Part shown: piece by piece, positions 9,504-16,904 of the stretch | Layout of the letters: each line of letters opens with the position of its first letter | Position numbering within the stretch: position 1 is the first letter of the stretch | Assembly (NCBI GenBank): GCA_027487735.1 | Contig: JAIYDA010000069.1 | Span: 1 to 58,895, forward strand | Length of the DNA: 58,895 bases | From: Planctomycetaceae bacterium | GTDB lineage: Bacteria; Planctomycetota; Phycisphaerae; Phycisphaerales; UBA1924 | Direction: 5' to 3' | Position numbers and translations under genes: made by a program | Notes under the pieces: model-generated | Told to the model about the DNA's origin: nothing | What the model saw: the letters and a program-made list of their open reading frames with translations, nothing else | Database searches by the model: none

Positions 9504-10298
9504 TCAGTGCGCCGCCCCCAGCAGCGTCCGCGTGTAGTCGTGCGCTGGTGCCTCGAGCACGCGCGTTGCCTCGCCCTGCTCCACGATCTGCCCGCGCTGC
9601 ATCACCGCGATGGTGCCGCTCATGTGCCGCACCACAGCGAGGTCATGGCTGATGAAGAGATAGCTCAGCCCCAGGTCGCGCTGCAGCTCCTTCAGCAGGT
9701 TCAGAATCTGCGCCTGGATGCTTACATCGAGGGCGCTCGTGGGCTCGTCGCACACCAGAAACGTGGGCTGCACCGCGAGCGCCCGCGCGATCACCGCACG
9801 CTGCTTCTGCCCGCCCGAGAGCTCGTGCGGAAACTTTTCAGCCGAGGCCGCCTGCAAGCCGCACCGCTCCAGCAGCTCACGCGCGCGCTCCGGTGCTTGC
9901 GCCTTCGCGCACAGCGCATGGGCGAGCATGGGCTCGGCGATTGCCTCCCCAATCCGCATGCGCGGGTTCAGGCTGCCCGCGGGGTCTTGAAAGATGATCT
10001 GCATCCGCCTGCGCAGGGCCCGGCGTGCGACTGCGGGCAGGTCGCTCGCGCTCGTCGCGAGCACCTCCTTGCCTTCAAACGTGCAACTGCCCGAGGCCGC
10101 GGGCACAAGCCCGAGAATCGCCCTGCCCACGGTGCTTTTGCCGCTGCCGCTCTCGCCCACGAGCCCCATCGTCTGCCCCGCAGCAAGCGAGAAGCTCACG
10201 TCGTCCACAGCCCGAACGAGCGAGGCCCCGCGCCCAAACTGCACGCGCAGCGAGCGGACCACAAGCAGGGGCGAAGGTGCGGCGTTTGGAGGCTGCAT
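9504..10298 (-). CDS. ABC transporter ATP-binding protein of the oligopeptide/dipeptide (DppF/OppF) type
   Basis: A 264-residue single ATPase domain. Walker A GESGSGKS (about 46-53), Q-loop IIFQDPAGSLNPRMRIGE (typical of the peptide/nickel transporter ATPases), signature LSGGQKQR, Walker B FLVCDEPTSALD and switch ISHDLAVVRHM are all present. It probably energises uptake of peptides or a similar solute. No permease, binding protein or partner ATPase lies in the window, so it is an orphan here. It is divergent from miaB (35 bases), and it ends 27 bases after the convergent adenosyltransferase. Confidence 0.9.
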   Translation of the reverse strand: MQPPNAAPSPLLVVRSLRVQFGRGASLVRAVDDVSFSLAAGQTMGLVGESGSGKSTVGRAILGLVPAASGSCTFEGKEVLATSASDLPAVARRALRRRMQIIFQDPAGSLNPRMRIGEAIAEPMLAHALCAKAQAPERARELLERCGLQAASAEKFPHELSGGQKQRAVIARALAVQPTFLVCDEPTSALDVSIQAQILNLLKELQRDLGLSYLFISHDLAVVRHMSGTIAVMQRGQIVEQGEATRVLEAPAHDYTRTLLGAAH

Positions 10299-10320
10299 GC
10301 GTGCACGCAGCGTAGTGACC

Positions 10321-10326
10321 TAAAAT
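10321..10326 (+). promoter_or_regulatory. Putative -10 element (TAAAAT) of miaB
   Basis: TAAAAT ends 7 bases before the miaB ATG, again leaving no room for a Shine-Dalgarno leader. Confidence 0.45.
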
Positions 10327-10333
10327 CCGGGCC

Positions 10334-12154
10334 ATGCCCGGACGCGTCTACCTCGAAACCTTCGGCTGCCAGATGAACGAGCTCGACAGCGAGCTCGTCG
10401 CGGGCCAGCTCCGCACGCTGGGCTATCGCTTCGTCGCAAGCAGCACCGAGGCCGACGTCGTGCTCTACAACACCTGCTCCGTGCGCGAGCACGCCGAGCA
10501 AAAAGTGTGGAGCCGCCTGGGCGAGATGCGCGTCCGCAAAGAGACCGACCCCACGCTGGTGGTGGGCGTGCTGGGGTGCATGGCAGAGCGCGACGGCGAG
10601 AAGCTGATGGACCGCATGCCCGTGGTCGACATCCTCTGCGGGCCTGGCGAGCTCGATAAGCTGCCCAGCCTGCTCGACAACGCCGTGCGCACGCGCCGCA
10701 GCCTCGCCCACGAGCTGGCCCAGGCCCGCGAGCGCGGGCAAGAAGATGCCGACGCGATCATCTCCGCAAGGCAGGTCGCGCTGCAGGGCAGCACCAGCCG
10801 CCGCAGCGCGACCCTCAGTGCTGCCCAAGACACGCTCGAACTGCTCGACCTCAGCCGGGCGATCACGCCCCGTGCGGGCACGCGCGTGTATGGGGCGGAT
10901 GCTGCGCCCACCAACGCCGAGCTTGCCAATGGCGACGACGCGTCCGGCGCAGCGCGGCGCAGTGCCTACGTGCGCATCACGCGAGGCTGCAACAAGTTCT
11001 GCACCTACTGCGTCGTGCCCTTCACGCGCGGGGCCGAGGTGCACAGGCCGCCCGAGCACATCATCGACGAGTGCAAGAGGCTCGCCGACGCGGGCGTGAT
11101 CGAGGTGACGCTGCTGGGGCAGACGGTGAACCACTACCGCTTCGAGCACGGCGCCGCCGTGACGGTCGGGGGCGTGCTGCAGCCCCAGAAGGGCCGCAGC
11201 TATCAGGGTGGGCACCGGCGCGACCCCTTCGCGGGCGATCGCGTGACGACCTTTGCCGATCTGCTGCGCCGCATCCACGACGAGGTTCCGGCGATCGCGC
11301 GTCTGCGGTTTGTCACCAGCTATCCGCGCGACTTTGGCGACGACGTGCTCGAAGTCATCCGCGACCATCCGCGCATCTGCCGCTACATGCACGTGCCGGT
11401 GCAGAGCGGGAGCGACCGGATCTTGCAGCTCATGAACCGGGGCTACACCGTGGGCGAGTACAAGGAGTTTCTCGCCCGCCTGCGGAGCTATCTGCACGAG
11501 CCCCACAAGGGAAGGCCCGTCACCATCAGCAGCGATTTCATCGTGGGCTTTCCCACCGAGACCGACGCCGACTTTGAGGCCACGATGCAGCTGGTGCGTG
11601 AGGAACGCTTCAAGAACAGCTTCATCTTCAAGTACTCGCCCAGGCCCGGCACCGTCGCGATCGACAAGTTCGCCGACGACGTGGCCGACAACGTGAAGCG
11701 CACCCGCAACAACGCCCTGCTCACGCTGCAGAACACCATCGCGCACGAGGTGAGCCAGGAAGCGGTGGGGGGCACCTTCGACTGCATGGTCGAGGGCCTG
11801 AGCCGTGCAACTTTGAAGAAGGCGGGCAAAACCGGCGCGCAGCTGCGCTCCGCAGGGCAAGTTGCCATCACCGTGGGCGGGCGCACGCTCTCCCGGGGCG
11901 TGTCTGCCCTCGCCGAGGAGAGTGGCGCAGCCTCGTGCAGCAGCACACGCAGCGAGGCCCTCGCGCCCGATGTGGACGATGAACTGCCCACCTCAGGCAC
12001 CGTGCAGCTCGCGGCCCGCACCGACACCGACCTGATCGTGTTTCTCGACGTGCCCGCCGACCGCGCCGAGGCGATGGTGGGCACCATGCAGCGAGCCAAG
12101 ATCGTGAGTGCCACGAACCTCGCCCTGCGAGGCGAGCTCGTGCGCACGCCATAA
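10334..12154 (+). CDS. miaB: tRNA-2-methylthio-N6-dimethylallyladenosine synthase MiaB
   Basis: A 606-residue radical-SAM methylthiotransferase. The N-terminal cluster cysteines are C12 (FGCQMNE), C48 (YNTCSVRE) and C82 (LGCMAE). The radical SAM cysteines are C219, C223 and C226 (RGCNKFCTYCVVPFTRG). Later family motifs include HVPVQSGSDRILQLMNRGYT and DFIVGFPTETDADF, followed by a C-terminal TRAM-type RNA-binding region. The enzyme adds the methylthio group to i6A37 of tRNAs in the cytoplasm. It is roughly 150 residues longer than most MiaB proteins because of extra segments at about 118-205 (before the SAM cysteines), at about 278-300, and within the TRAM region. Convergent with argS. Confidence 0.95.
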   Translation: MPGRVYLETFGCQMNELDSELVAGQLRTLGYRFVASSTEADVVLYNTCSVREHAEQKVWSRLGEMRVRKETDPTLVVGVLGCMAERDGEKLMDRMPVVDILCGPGELDKLPSLLDNAVRTRRSLAHELAQARERGQEDADAIISARQVALQGSTSRRSATLSAAQDTLELLDLSRAITPRAGTRVYGADAAPTNAELANGDDASGAARRSAYVRITRGCNKFCTYCVVPFTRGAEVHRPPEHIIDECKRLADAGVIEVTLLGQTVNHYRFEHGAAVTVGGVLQPQKGRSYQGGHRRDPFAGDRVTTFADLLRRIHDEVPAIARLRFVTSYPRDFGDDVLEVIRDHPRICRYMHVPVQSGSDRILQLMNRGYTVGEYKEFLARLRSYLHEPHKGRPVTISSDFIVGFPTETDADFEATMQLVREERFKNSFIFKYSPRPGTVAIDKFADDVADNVKRTRNNALLTLQNTIAHEVSQEAVGGTFDCMVEGLSRATLKKAGKTGAQLRSAGQVAITVGGRTLSRGVSALAEESGAASCSSTRSEALAPDVDDELPTSGTVQLAARTDTDLIVFLDVPADRAEAMVGTMQRAKIVSATNLALRGELVRTP

Positions 12155-12172
12155 CCACACGCTAGTACTCGT

Positions 12173-14143
12173 TCACATCCGCTGCAACGTCGGGATGCCA
12201 AGGCACGCCAGCCCATCCTCCAGCACGCGCTCCGCCAGCCCGCACAGCCGCAGCCTGCTCGCCCGCTGCGTAGGCGGCGCATCGATCACCGGGCACTGGT
12301 CATAAAAGACCGCGCACGCCTTCGCGAGTTCATACAGCATCTGGCAGAGGCGGTGGGGCTCAAGCGCATCCGCCGCGCTCTTGAGCGATTGCGGATACCT
12401 CAGCAGCGTGAGCGCGAGGGCCTTCTCGCTCGCGTGCTCGAGCACGAACGCCGCCCGCTCGTTCTGCACGGTCCCGCCCTCGCCCGCACCCGCCTTCTCG
12501 CGGATGCGCTTGAGCCGCACCAGCGCATAGAGCAAGTAAGGCCCCGTGTCGCCCTCAAACGCCAGCATCGCATCGACGTTGAACAGCACGTCCTTCACGC
12601 GATCGGTGCTCAGGTCGCTGTACTTGATCGCTGCGATGCCCACCGCCCGCCCGATCGTCGCCAGCTCGCTCGCGGAGTAGGGCGTGCCGCGCTCCGCCGC
12701 CCGCGCCTGCACCACCTGCCCCGCGCGGTCGAAGGTCTCTTGCAACAAGTCCGACAGCTTCACGCTGTCGCCCGTGCGCGTCTTGAAAGGCCGCCCGTCG
12801 CTCCCCAGAATCGCGCCGAACGCGGCATGCTCAAAGCTCGCCCGCCCATTCTCAGCGGCCGCGAGCTGCGAGTAGCCTGCGAGGTGCGCTATCGCAAACA
12901 CCTGCCGCAGGTGCAACGCCTGCCGCGCATCCACCGCATAGATCGCCCGCTCTGCCCCCAGCTTCTGCACGCGCCGCCTGCACGCCGCGACGTCCGTCGT
13001 CGCATAGAGATACCCACCATCGGTCTTGCGAATGAGGCAAGGCTCCGAGATGGGCTCAAACAGCAGCTCGCCCCAAGCATCCTTGGGCGGGTTGTCCAGC
13101 CGCACAATGAGCGCCCCCGCATCCTGCACCGCCAGCCCCCGCGCCTGAAGCTCTTCCACCATCGGCGCGAGCTCGTCGGCGTAGCTGCTCTCGCCCGCCG
13201 TGTCGGCATCGCTCAGTTGCACGTTGATGAGCGTGCACACGTCCAGGCATGCCCGCATCGTCACGCTATAGATGCGCTGCCACACCGCATGAGTCGCGGG
13301 GTCCTTGGCTTGCAGCTTGAGCAGCGTGCTGCGCGCGTGCGCAAACGCCTCGGTCGCGCCGTGCACCTGCTCTTCAAGCTCTGCGATCGCCTTGGGCCCC
13401 ATGTTCCAGCGCTTCGCCGCCTCCAGCCCCGCGAGGTCGCGCTGGCACTCCCGCTGGCTGAATGCGTACGCCTTGTCCAAGTCATCCAGCGTCAGCGTCG
13501 CGAGCGATAGCTCCCCCTTCGCCACCAGCTGCTGCACGCGCGCCGTGGTCATCGCGATGTTCAGCCCCCAGTCGCCCACGTGATTCTGCCGCACCACGCT
13601 GTGCCCCAGCCGCGTGAGCATCCGCGCCAGCGCATCGCCAATCACCGGGCTGCGCAGGTGCCCCACGTGCATGTTCTTTGCCAGGTTTACGCCCATGAGG
13701 TCAATCACGACGCGCTGCGCCCTCACGGGCGCAGGCACGCCCAGCGCAGGCGTGTCGAACGCCTCGAGCTGCCCTGCAAGCCCCGCCGTCGCAAGGCGAA
13801 TGTTGATGAACCCTGGCCCGGCAATCGCCCCGTCCGTCAATGGCTCAATCAGCCCATCCAGCCACGCGTTGCGGCTGCTCGCGACGATCGCCGCCGCCAC
13901 CTCGCGCGGGCTCTTGCCCAGCTTTTTCGAGAGCCCCATCGCAGCATTGCACTGAAAGTCCCCGAGCGCGGGGTTCTTGTTCGGGCTCACGAGCGGATCA
14001 GGCTCGCCCTCAAGCTGCGGAAAGGCAGCTCGCATCGCCGCGATGAGCCCCGCCCGCAAACGCGACGACACATCGCCCGCCCCCGGCGCAACCGAACCGC
14101 CCGCGTGAGATGAGTTGCCCGCCTCTGTGCCTGTGCTCGTCAT
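12173..14143 (-). CDS. argS: Arginyl-tRNA synthetase
   Basis: A 656-residue class I aminoacyl-tRNA synthetase. The N-terminal arginine-specific domain includes GDFQCNAAMGLSKKLGKSPREVA. The HIGH-type motif is HVGHLRS in KNMHVGHLRSPVIGDAL, followed by QNHVGDWG, both diagnostic of ArgS. The C-terminal DALR anticodon-binding domain follows from about residue 535 (EGDTGPYLLYALVRLKRI). The gene charges tRNA-Arg. ATG at 14143 was preferred over the upstream frame start at 14206 because TATCAT lies 7 bases before it. The protein is longer than the usual 550-590 residues owing to an N-terminal low-complexity segment and inserts in the catalytic domain. Confidence 0.96.
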   Translation of the reverse strand: MTSTGTEAGNSSHAGGSVAPGAGDVSSRLRAGLIAAMRAAFPQLEGEPDPLVSPNKNPALGDFQCNAAMGLSKKLGKSPREVAAAIVASSRNAWLDGLIEPLTDGAIAGPGFINIRLATAGLAGQLEAFDTPALGVPAPVRAQRVVIDLMGVNLAKNMHVGHLRSPVIGDALARMLTRLGHSVVRQNHVGDWGLNIAMTTARVQQLVAKGELSLATLTLDDLDKAYAFSQRECQRDLAGLEAAKRWNMGPKAIAELEEQVHGATEAFAHARSTLLKLQAKDPATHAVWQRIYSVTMRACLDVCTLINVQLSDADTAGESSYADELAPMVEELQARGLAVQDAGALIVRLDNPPKDAWGELLFEPISEPCLIRKTDGGYLYATTDVAACRRRVQKLGAERAIYAVDARQALHLRQVFAIAHLAGYSQLAAAENGRASFEHAAFGAILGSDGRPFKTRTGDSVKLSDLLQETFDRAGQVVQARAAERGTPYSASELATIGRAVGIAAIKYSDLSTDRVKDVLFNVDAMLAFEGDTGPYLLYALVRLKRIREKAGAGEGGTVQNERAAFVLEHASEKALALTLLRYPQSLKSAADALEPHRLCQMLYELAKACAVFYDQCPVIDAPPTQRASRLRLCGLAERVLEDGLACLGIPTLQRM

Positions 14144-14150
14144 GGGGGCG

Positions 14151-14156
14151 ATGATA
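14151..14156 (-). promoter_or_regulatory. Putative -10 element (TATCAT) of argS
   Basis: TATCAT ends 7 bases before the argS ATG, consistent with a leaderless message. Confidence 0.45.
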
Positions 14157-14265
14157 GAGAGGGCGTTGCCCGCGAAAGCTGAGGCGTAGTTCACGACGCC
14201 TCGCATGTTTCCAAGCCCGGAGCAGCGACCAGAGGCCCCTTGCCTTTCCTGTCCCCGCTCCCCTT

Positions 14266-15240
14266 CTACCCCGCCGCCTTCAGCTCCCCCGGCCTCGAGT
14301 CCGGCACGAACGCATGCGCAATGCGATTGCGTCCATTGTGCTTCGCCGCATACAGCTGGCGGTCGCAGAGCTCGATCCAGTCTTCGGGGTTGGGCAGCAC
14401 GCCCGGTGCCGTCGCACCGATCACGCCCATCGACACCGTCACGTGCAGTTGCGGCACGCGGGGCCAGCGCGTCTCACCAATCGCGATGCGGATGCGCTCG
14501 CTCAGCTTGAGCGCATCCTGCGGGTTGGTCTCGGGCATCACCACCGCGAACTCCTCGCCACCAAATCGGCAGACCAGGTCGCTCTCGCGCGTCTCGCGCC
14601 GCAGCACGCGCGCCACACCCTGCAGCACGGCATCGCCCACCGGGTGCCCATACGTGTCGTTCACCTGCTTGAAGTAGTCCAGGTCCACCATCGCGAGGCT
14701 TAGCGGGTGCCCATAGCGCTGCGCACGCGTCAGCTCCTCGGCCATGCGCTTGTCAAAGAACGCACGGTTCCACAAGCCCGTGAGACCATCAATCTGCGCC
14801 CGCTTGCTCAGCATCTGCAGCAGTTCATACGTGCGGAGCGCAGCCCGCATCCGCACGCGCAGCTCCGTCAGGTCAAAGGGCTTGGTCACATAGTCCACAG
14901 CGCCAAGGTCAAACGCCGACACCTTCACCTGCGGGCTCTGAAAGCCGCTGAGGATGACGACCGGCACGTCCCGCGTGCGGGGCTCGTCCTTCAGGCGGCG
15001 CAGCAGTCGCAGCCCCTCGTCGGTGGGCAGCCCGATGTCGAGCAGAATGAGGTCGGGCAGCATCGCGATGGCGCGCTCAAAGCCCTCGTCCTCGGAAAAT
15101 GCCGAGTCCAGCTCCAGCTCGTCGTGCTTCAGCCGCGCTCGCAGCAGGCGATGCACGTCGGCCGAGTCGTCGACGATGAGCACCCGCGAGCGTGCGTCGC
15201 TCGTGGGGCCAGCGAGGGATTGGATCGGATCGGGGCTCAC
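14266..15240 (-). CDS. Response regulator with GGDEF diguanylate cyclase output (PleD-like, single receiver)
   Basis: A 324-residue protein. The receiver domain spans about 18-135, with acidic pair D24/D25, phospho-acceptor D68 (LILLDIGLP) and K120 (VTKPFD). The GGDEF domain spans about 145-315, with GGEEF at 227-231 and an intact inhibitory RxxD site (RESD, 218-221) exactly five residues before it. The protein should make c-di-GMP when phosphorylated, with product feedback inhibition. The start is GTG at 15240, since no methionine precedes the receiver. An Hpt protein gene lies 68 bases upstream on the same strand and is a natural phosphodonor partner. Confidence 0.94.
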   Translation of the reverse strand: MSPDPIQSLAGPTSDARSRVLIVDDSADVHRLLRARLKHDELELDSAFSEDEGFERAIAMLPDLILLDIGLPTDEGLRLLRRLKDEPRTRDVPVVILSGFQSPQVKVSAFDLGAVDYVTKPFDLTELRVRMRAALRTYELLQMLSKRAQIDGLTGLWNRAFFDKRMAEELTRAQRYGHPLSLAMVDLDYFKQVNDTYGHPVGDAVLQGVARVLRRETRESDLVCRFGGEEFAVVMPETNPQDALKLSERIRIAIGETRWPRVPQLHVTVSMGVIGATAPGVLPNPEDWIELCDRQLYAAKHNGRNRIAHAFVPDSRPGELKAAG

Positions 15241-15308
15241 CGCAAAGTTCGTTCAATGCCAGAGGTCGCTTACTCGCTCACGCCTTGCACGCCGAGGTGC
15301 TCGCATCC

Positions 15309-15635
15309 TCACACGCTCGCCCGCTCGCACATCGAGACCAGCTCATCCACGCGCGCCTTGATCTGCGCCAGCATCGCCTCTTCCTTGCCCGTGCTGCTCC
15401 GCACCAGGTCCTCGACGCCCGCCGCAACGTTGCCGATGCTCGTAAAGCCGTGCCCGCCCGCCGAGCCACGCAGCTTGTGCGCCTCGTTCGCGAGCTCTTT
15501 CCACTGCTGGCTCGTCAGCACCTCGCGCAGCTTCGCCGCCCGCGCGGGCATCTCATCCACGAACATCTCCACGAGTTCGCGCATATCCGGGTCGTTGCTC
15601 AGTTGGCTCTTGATCTTCGGGCCGAGGGCGGGCAT
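15309..15635 (-). CDS. Hpt (histidine phosphotransfer) domain protein
   Basis: A 108-residue stand-alone Hpt domain. The phosphorylatable histidine is H53 in EAHKLRGSAGGHGF, matching the HxLKGxA-type Hpt motif. It would relay phosphate between a hybrid histidine kinase and a response regulator. ATG at 15635 has GGAG about 8 bases upstream and gives a normal Hpt length; the open frame runs further up. It precedes the response regulator-GGDEF gene, so the two probably form a phosphorelay module whose kinase is encoded elsewhere. Confidence 0.88.
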   Translation of the reverse strand: MPALGPKIKSQLSNDPDMRELVEMFVDEMPARAAKLREVLTSQQWKELANEAHKLRGSAGGHGFTSIGNVAAGVEDLVRSSTGKEEAMLAQIKARVDELVSMCERASV

Positions 15636-15830
15636 GGGGTGTCTCCGTGTCGAGCGGTGTCCTGCGCCGTCCATCCGGCGCGAGCTACTGCCGTTTAGCA
15701 TCGACCCGCCCTGTGCCCGCCATTGCCCCGAGTTTGCACCCGCCAGCAAAGCCGCCCCTTCTTTCCGCGCAGCCTCTGCGCAGGCCGCCCAGGCCCTACA
15801 AACCCACCCACCTCGGCCCGCCCCGCACCC

Positions 15831-16805
15831 CTACCCAGCAATGGGCTCAATCTGCGCCACCCCGCTGCACAGCCCGTGCTCCGCCCCCTCGCGCAGCAGC
15901 CATTCCAGGGCCGTCCGCCCGCGCTGCCCCATCTGCACCGTGAGGTCCGTCACATACATATCGAGGTACTTCTCCACGCTCGCCCGCGAGGGCGAGGGCG
16001 TGCCGCTGTTCTTCGCGTTCAGATCCGCATACGCCATCGTGTAGTCCACGCTCTCCTCGCGGTGGCTCAGCGCATAGTCCAAGCTCATCTCCAGCAGCCG
16101 CGCGACGCGCCGCAGCGTCCCATCGCCAAACCGCGTCTCCAGGTCGCGCTTCATCGCGTTCACGCCCAAAGGCAGGGGCAGTCCCGTCTCGCCCTTCCAC
16201 CACGCCCCAAGGTCCACAACCTGCTTCAGGGGCAGCTCGCGGAACGACAGTTGCCCCTCATGAATCACCAGCCCAGCCTCCACCTCGCCCTTCATCACCG
16301 CGGGCAGAATCTGATCAAACGGCACCTCGACAAACCGCTTCGTCTGCTCGCGCGCATCGCCCCCCAGCGCGAGCAGCAGCGTCATCGCCGCCGTCGTCCG
16401 CAGCCCAGGCACCGCGATGAGCTTGTAAGGCTCGCGCAAGCAGTTGATGCACGCGATGCTCGCGTCGCTCGCCTTCGCCACCACCTTGGGCCCATACCCA
16501 TCCCCAAAGCTCCCGCCGCAGTCGGTGATCGCATACCGATCCGCCACGTCCGTCCAAGCCCGGGCCGAGAGCGCGGTGATGTCATATGGCGCGCCACCCG
16601 CCGCCTCAGGCCTCGCCGCCAAACGGTTGAACACCGCGATGTCCCCCGGCACCGCCCGAAACACAAACTCCCCCCCGTCAATCCGCGGCTGCGCATCGCT
16701 CCCCGGGCGAGGCGTGCCATCGGGCATCACCTTGCCCGTCAAGGGCCACCACATGAATGCATCATCCGGATCGCCCGAGTGCGCGAGCGTGAGTTCAACT
16801 GCCAT
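15831..16805 (-). CDS. mqnD: 1,4-dihydroxy-6-naphthoate synthase MqnD-like (futalosine menaquinone pathway)
   Basis: A 324-residue protein with the MqnA/MqnD periplasmic-binding-like fold. Recognisable stretches are LTLAHSGDPDDAFMWWPL at the N-terminus, CGGSFGDGYGPKVVAK, GEVEAGLVIHE, QVVDLGAWWKGETGLPLPLG and a C-terminal YVTDLTVQMGQRGR. These follow the order seen in MqnD. The enzyme makes 1,4-dihydroxy-6-naphthoate from cyclic dehypoxanthinyl futalosine. It is somewhat longer than typical MqnD (about 270-290) because of inserts around residues 25-70. No other menaquinone gene is in the window. A TACACT element lies 6 bases before the ATG. Confidence 0.88.
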   Translation of the reverse strand: MAVELTLAHSGDPDDAFMWWPLTGKVMPDGTPRPGSDAQPRIDGGEFVFRAVPGDIAVFNRLAARPEAAGGAPYDITALSARAWTDVADRYAITDCGGSFGDGYGPKVVAKASDASIACINCLREPYKLIAVPGLRTTAAMTLLLALGGDAREQTKRFVEVPFDQILPAVMKGEVEAGLVIHEGQLSFRELPLKQVVDLGAWWKGETGLPLPLGVNAMKRDLETRFGDGTLRRVARLLEMSLDYALSHREESVDYTMAYADLNAKNSGTPSPSRASVEKYLDMYVTDLTVQMGQRGRTALEWLLREGAEHGLCSGVAQIEPIAG

Positions 16806-16811
16806 GCACCC

Positions 16812-16817
16812 AGTGTA
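16812..16817 (-). promoter_or_regulatory. Putative -10 element (TACACT) of mqnD
   Basis: TACACT ends 6 bases before the mqnD ATG. A run of G-rich repeats occupies the place of a -35 box just upstream. Confidence 0.45.
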
Positions 16818-16825
16818 CGGGCTCG

Positions 16826-16853
16826 CCCCCCGCCCCCGCCCCCGCCCCCGCCC
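16826..16853 (-). repeat. Guanine-run tandem repeat (possible G-quadruplex) in the mqnD promoter
   Basis: On the mqnD coding strand there are five G runs of 3, 5, 5, 5 and 6 bases, each separated by a single C. The runs begin 9 bases upstream of the presumed -10 element. Short single-base loops are favourable for a G-quadruplex. Confidence 0.6.
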
Positions 16854-16869
16854 ATTGCCCCCTCTCCCC

Positions 16870-16904
16870 GAATGCCGAATCCCGAATGCCTAATGCCTAC
16901 TCCC
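16870..16904 (-). repeat. Heptamer tandem repeat (GGSATTM type), copy 1
   Basis: Read on the minus strand, five 7-base units are GGGAGTA, GGCATTA, GGCATTC, GGGATTC and GGCATTC. The units run over the TAG stop codon of the upstream fusion gene. The same heptamer family occurs on the plus strand at 24985-25068. Confidence 0.7.
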
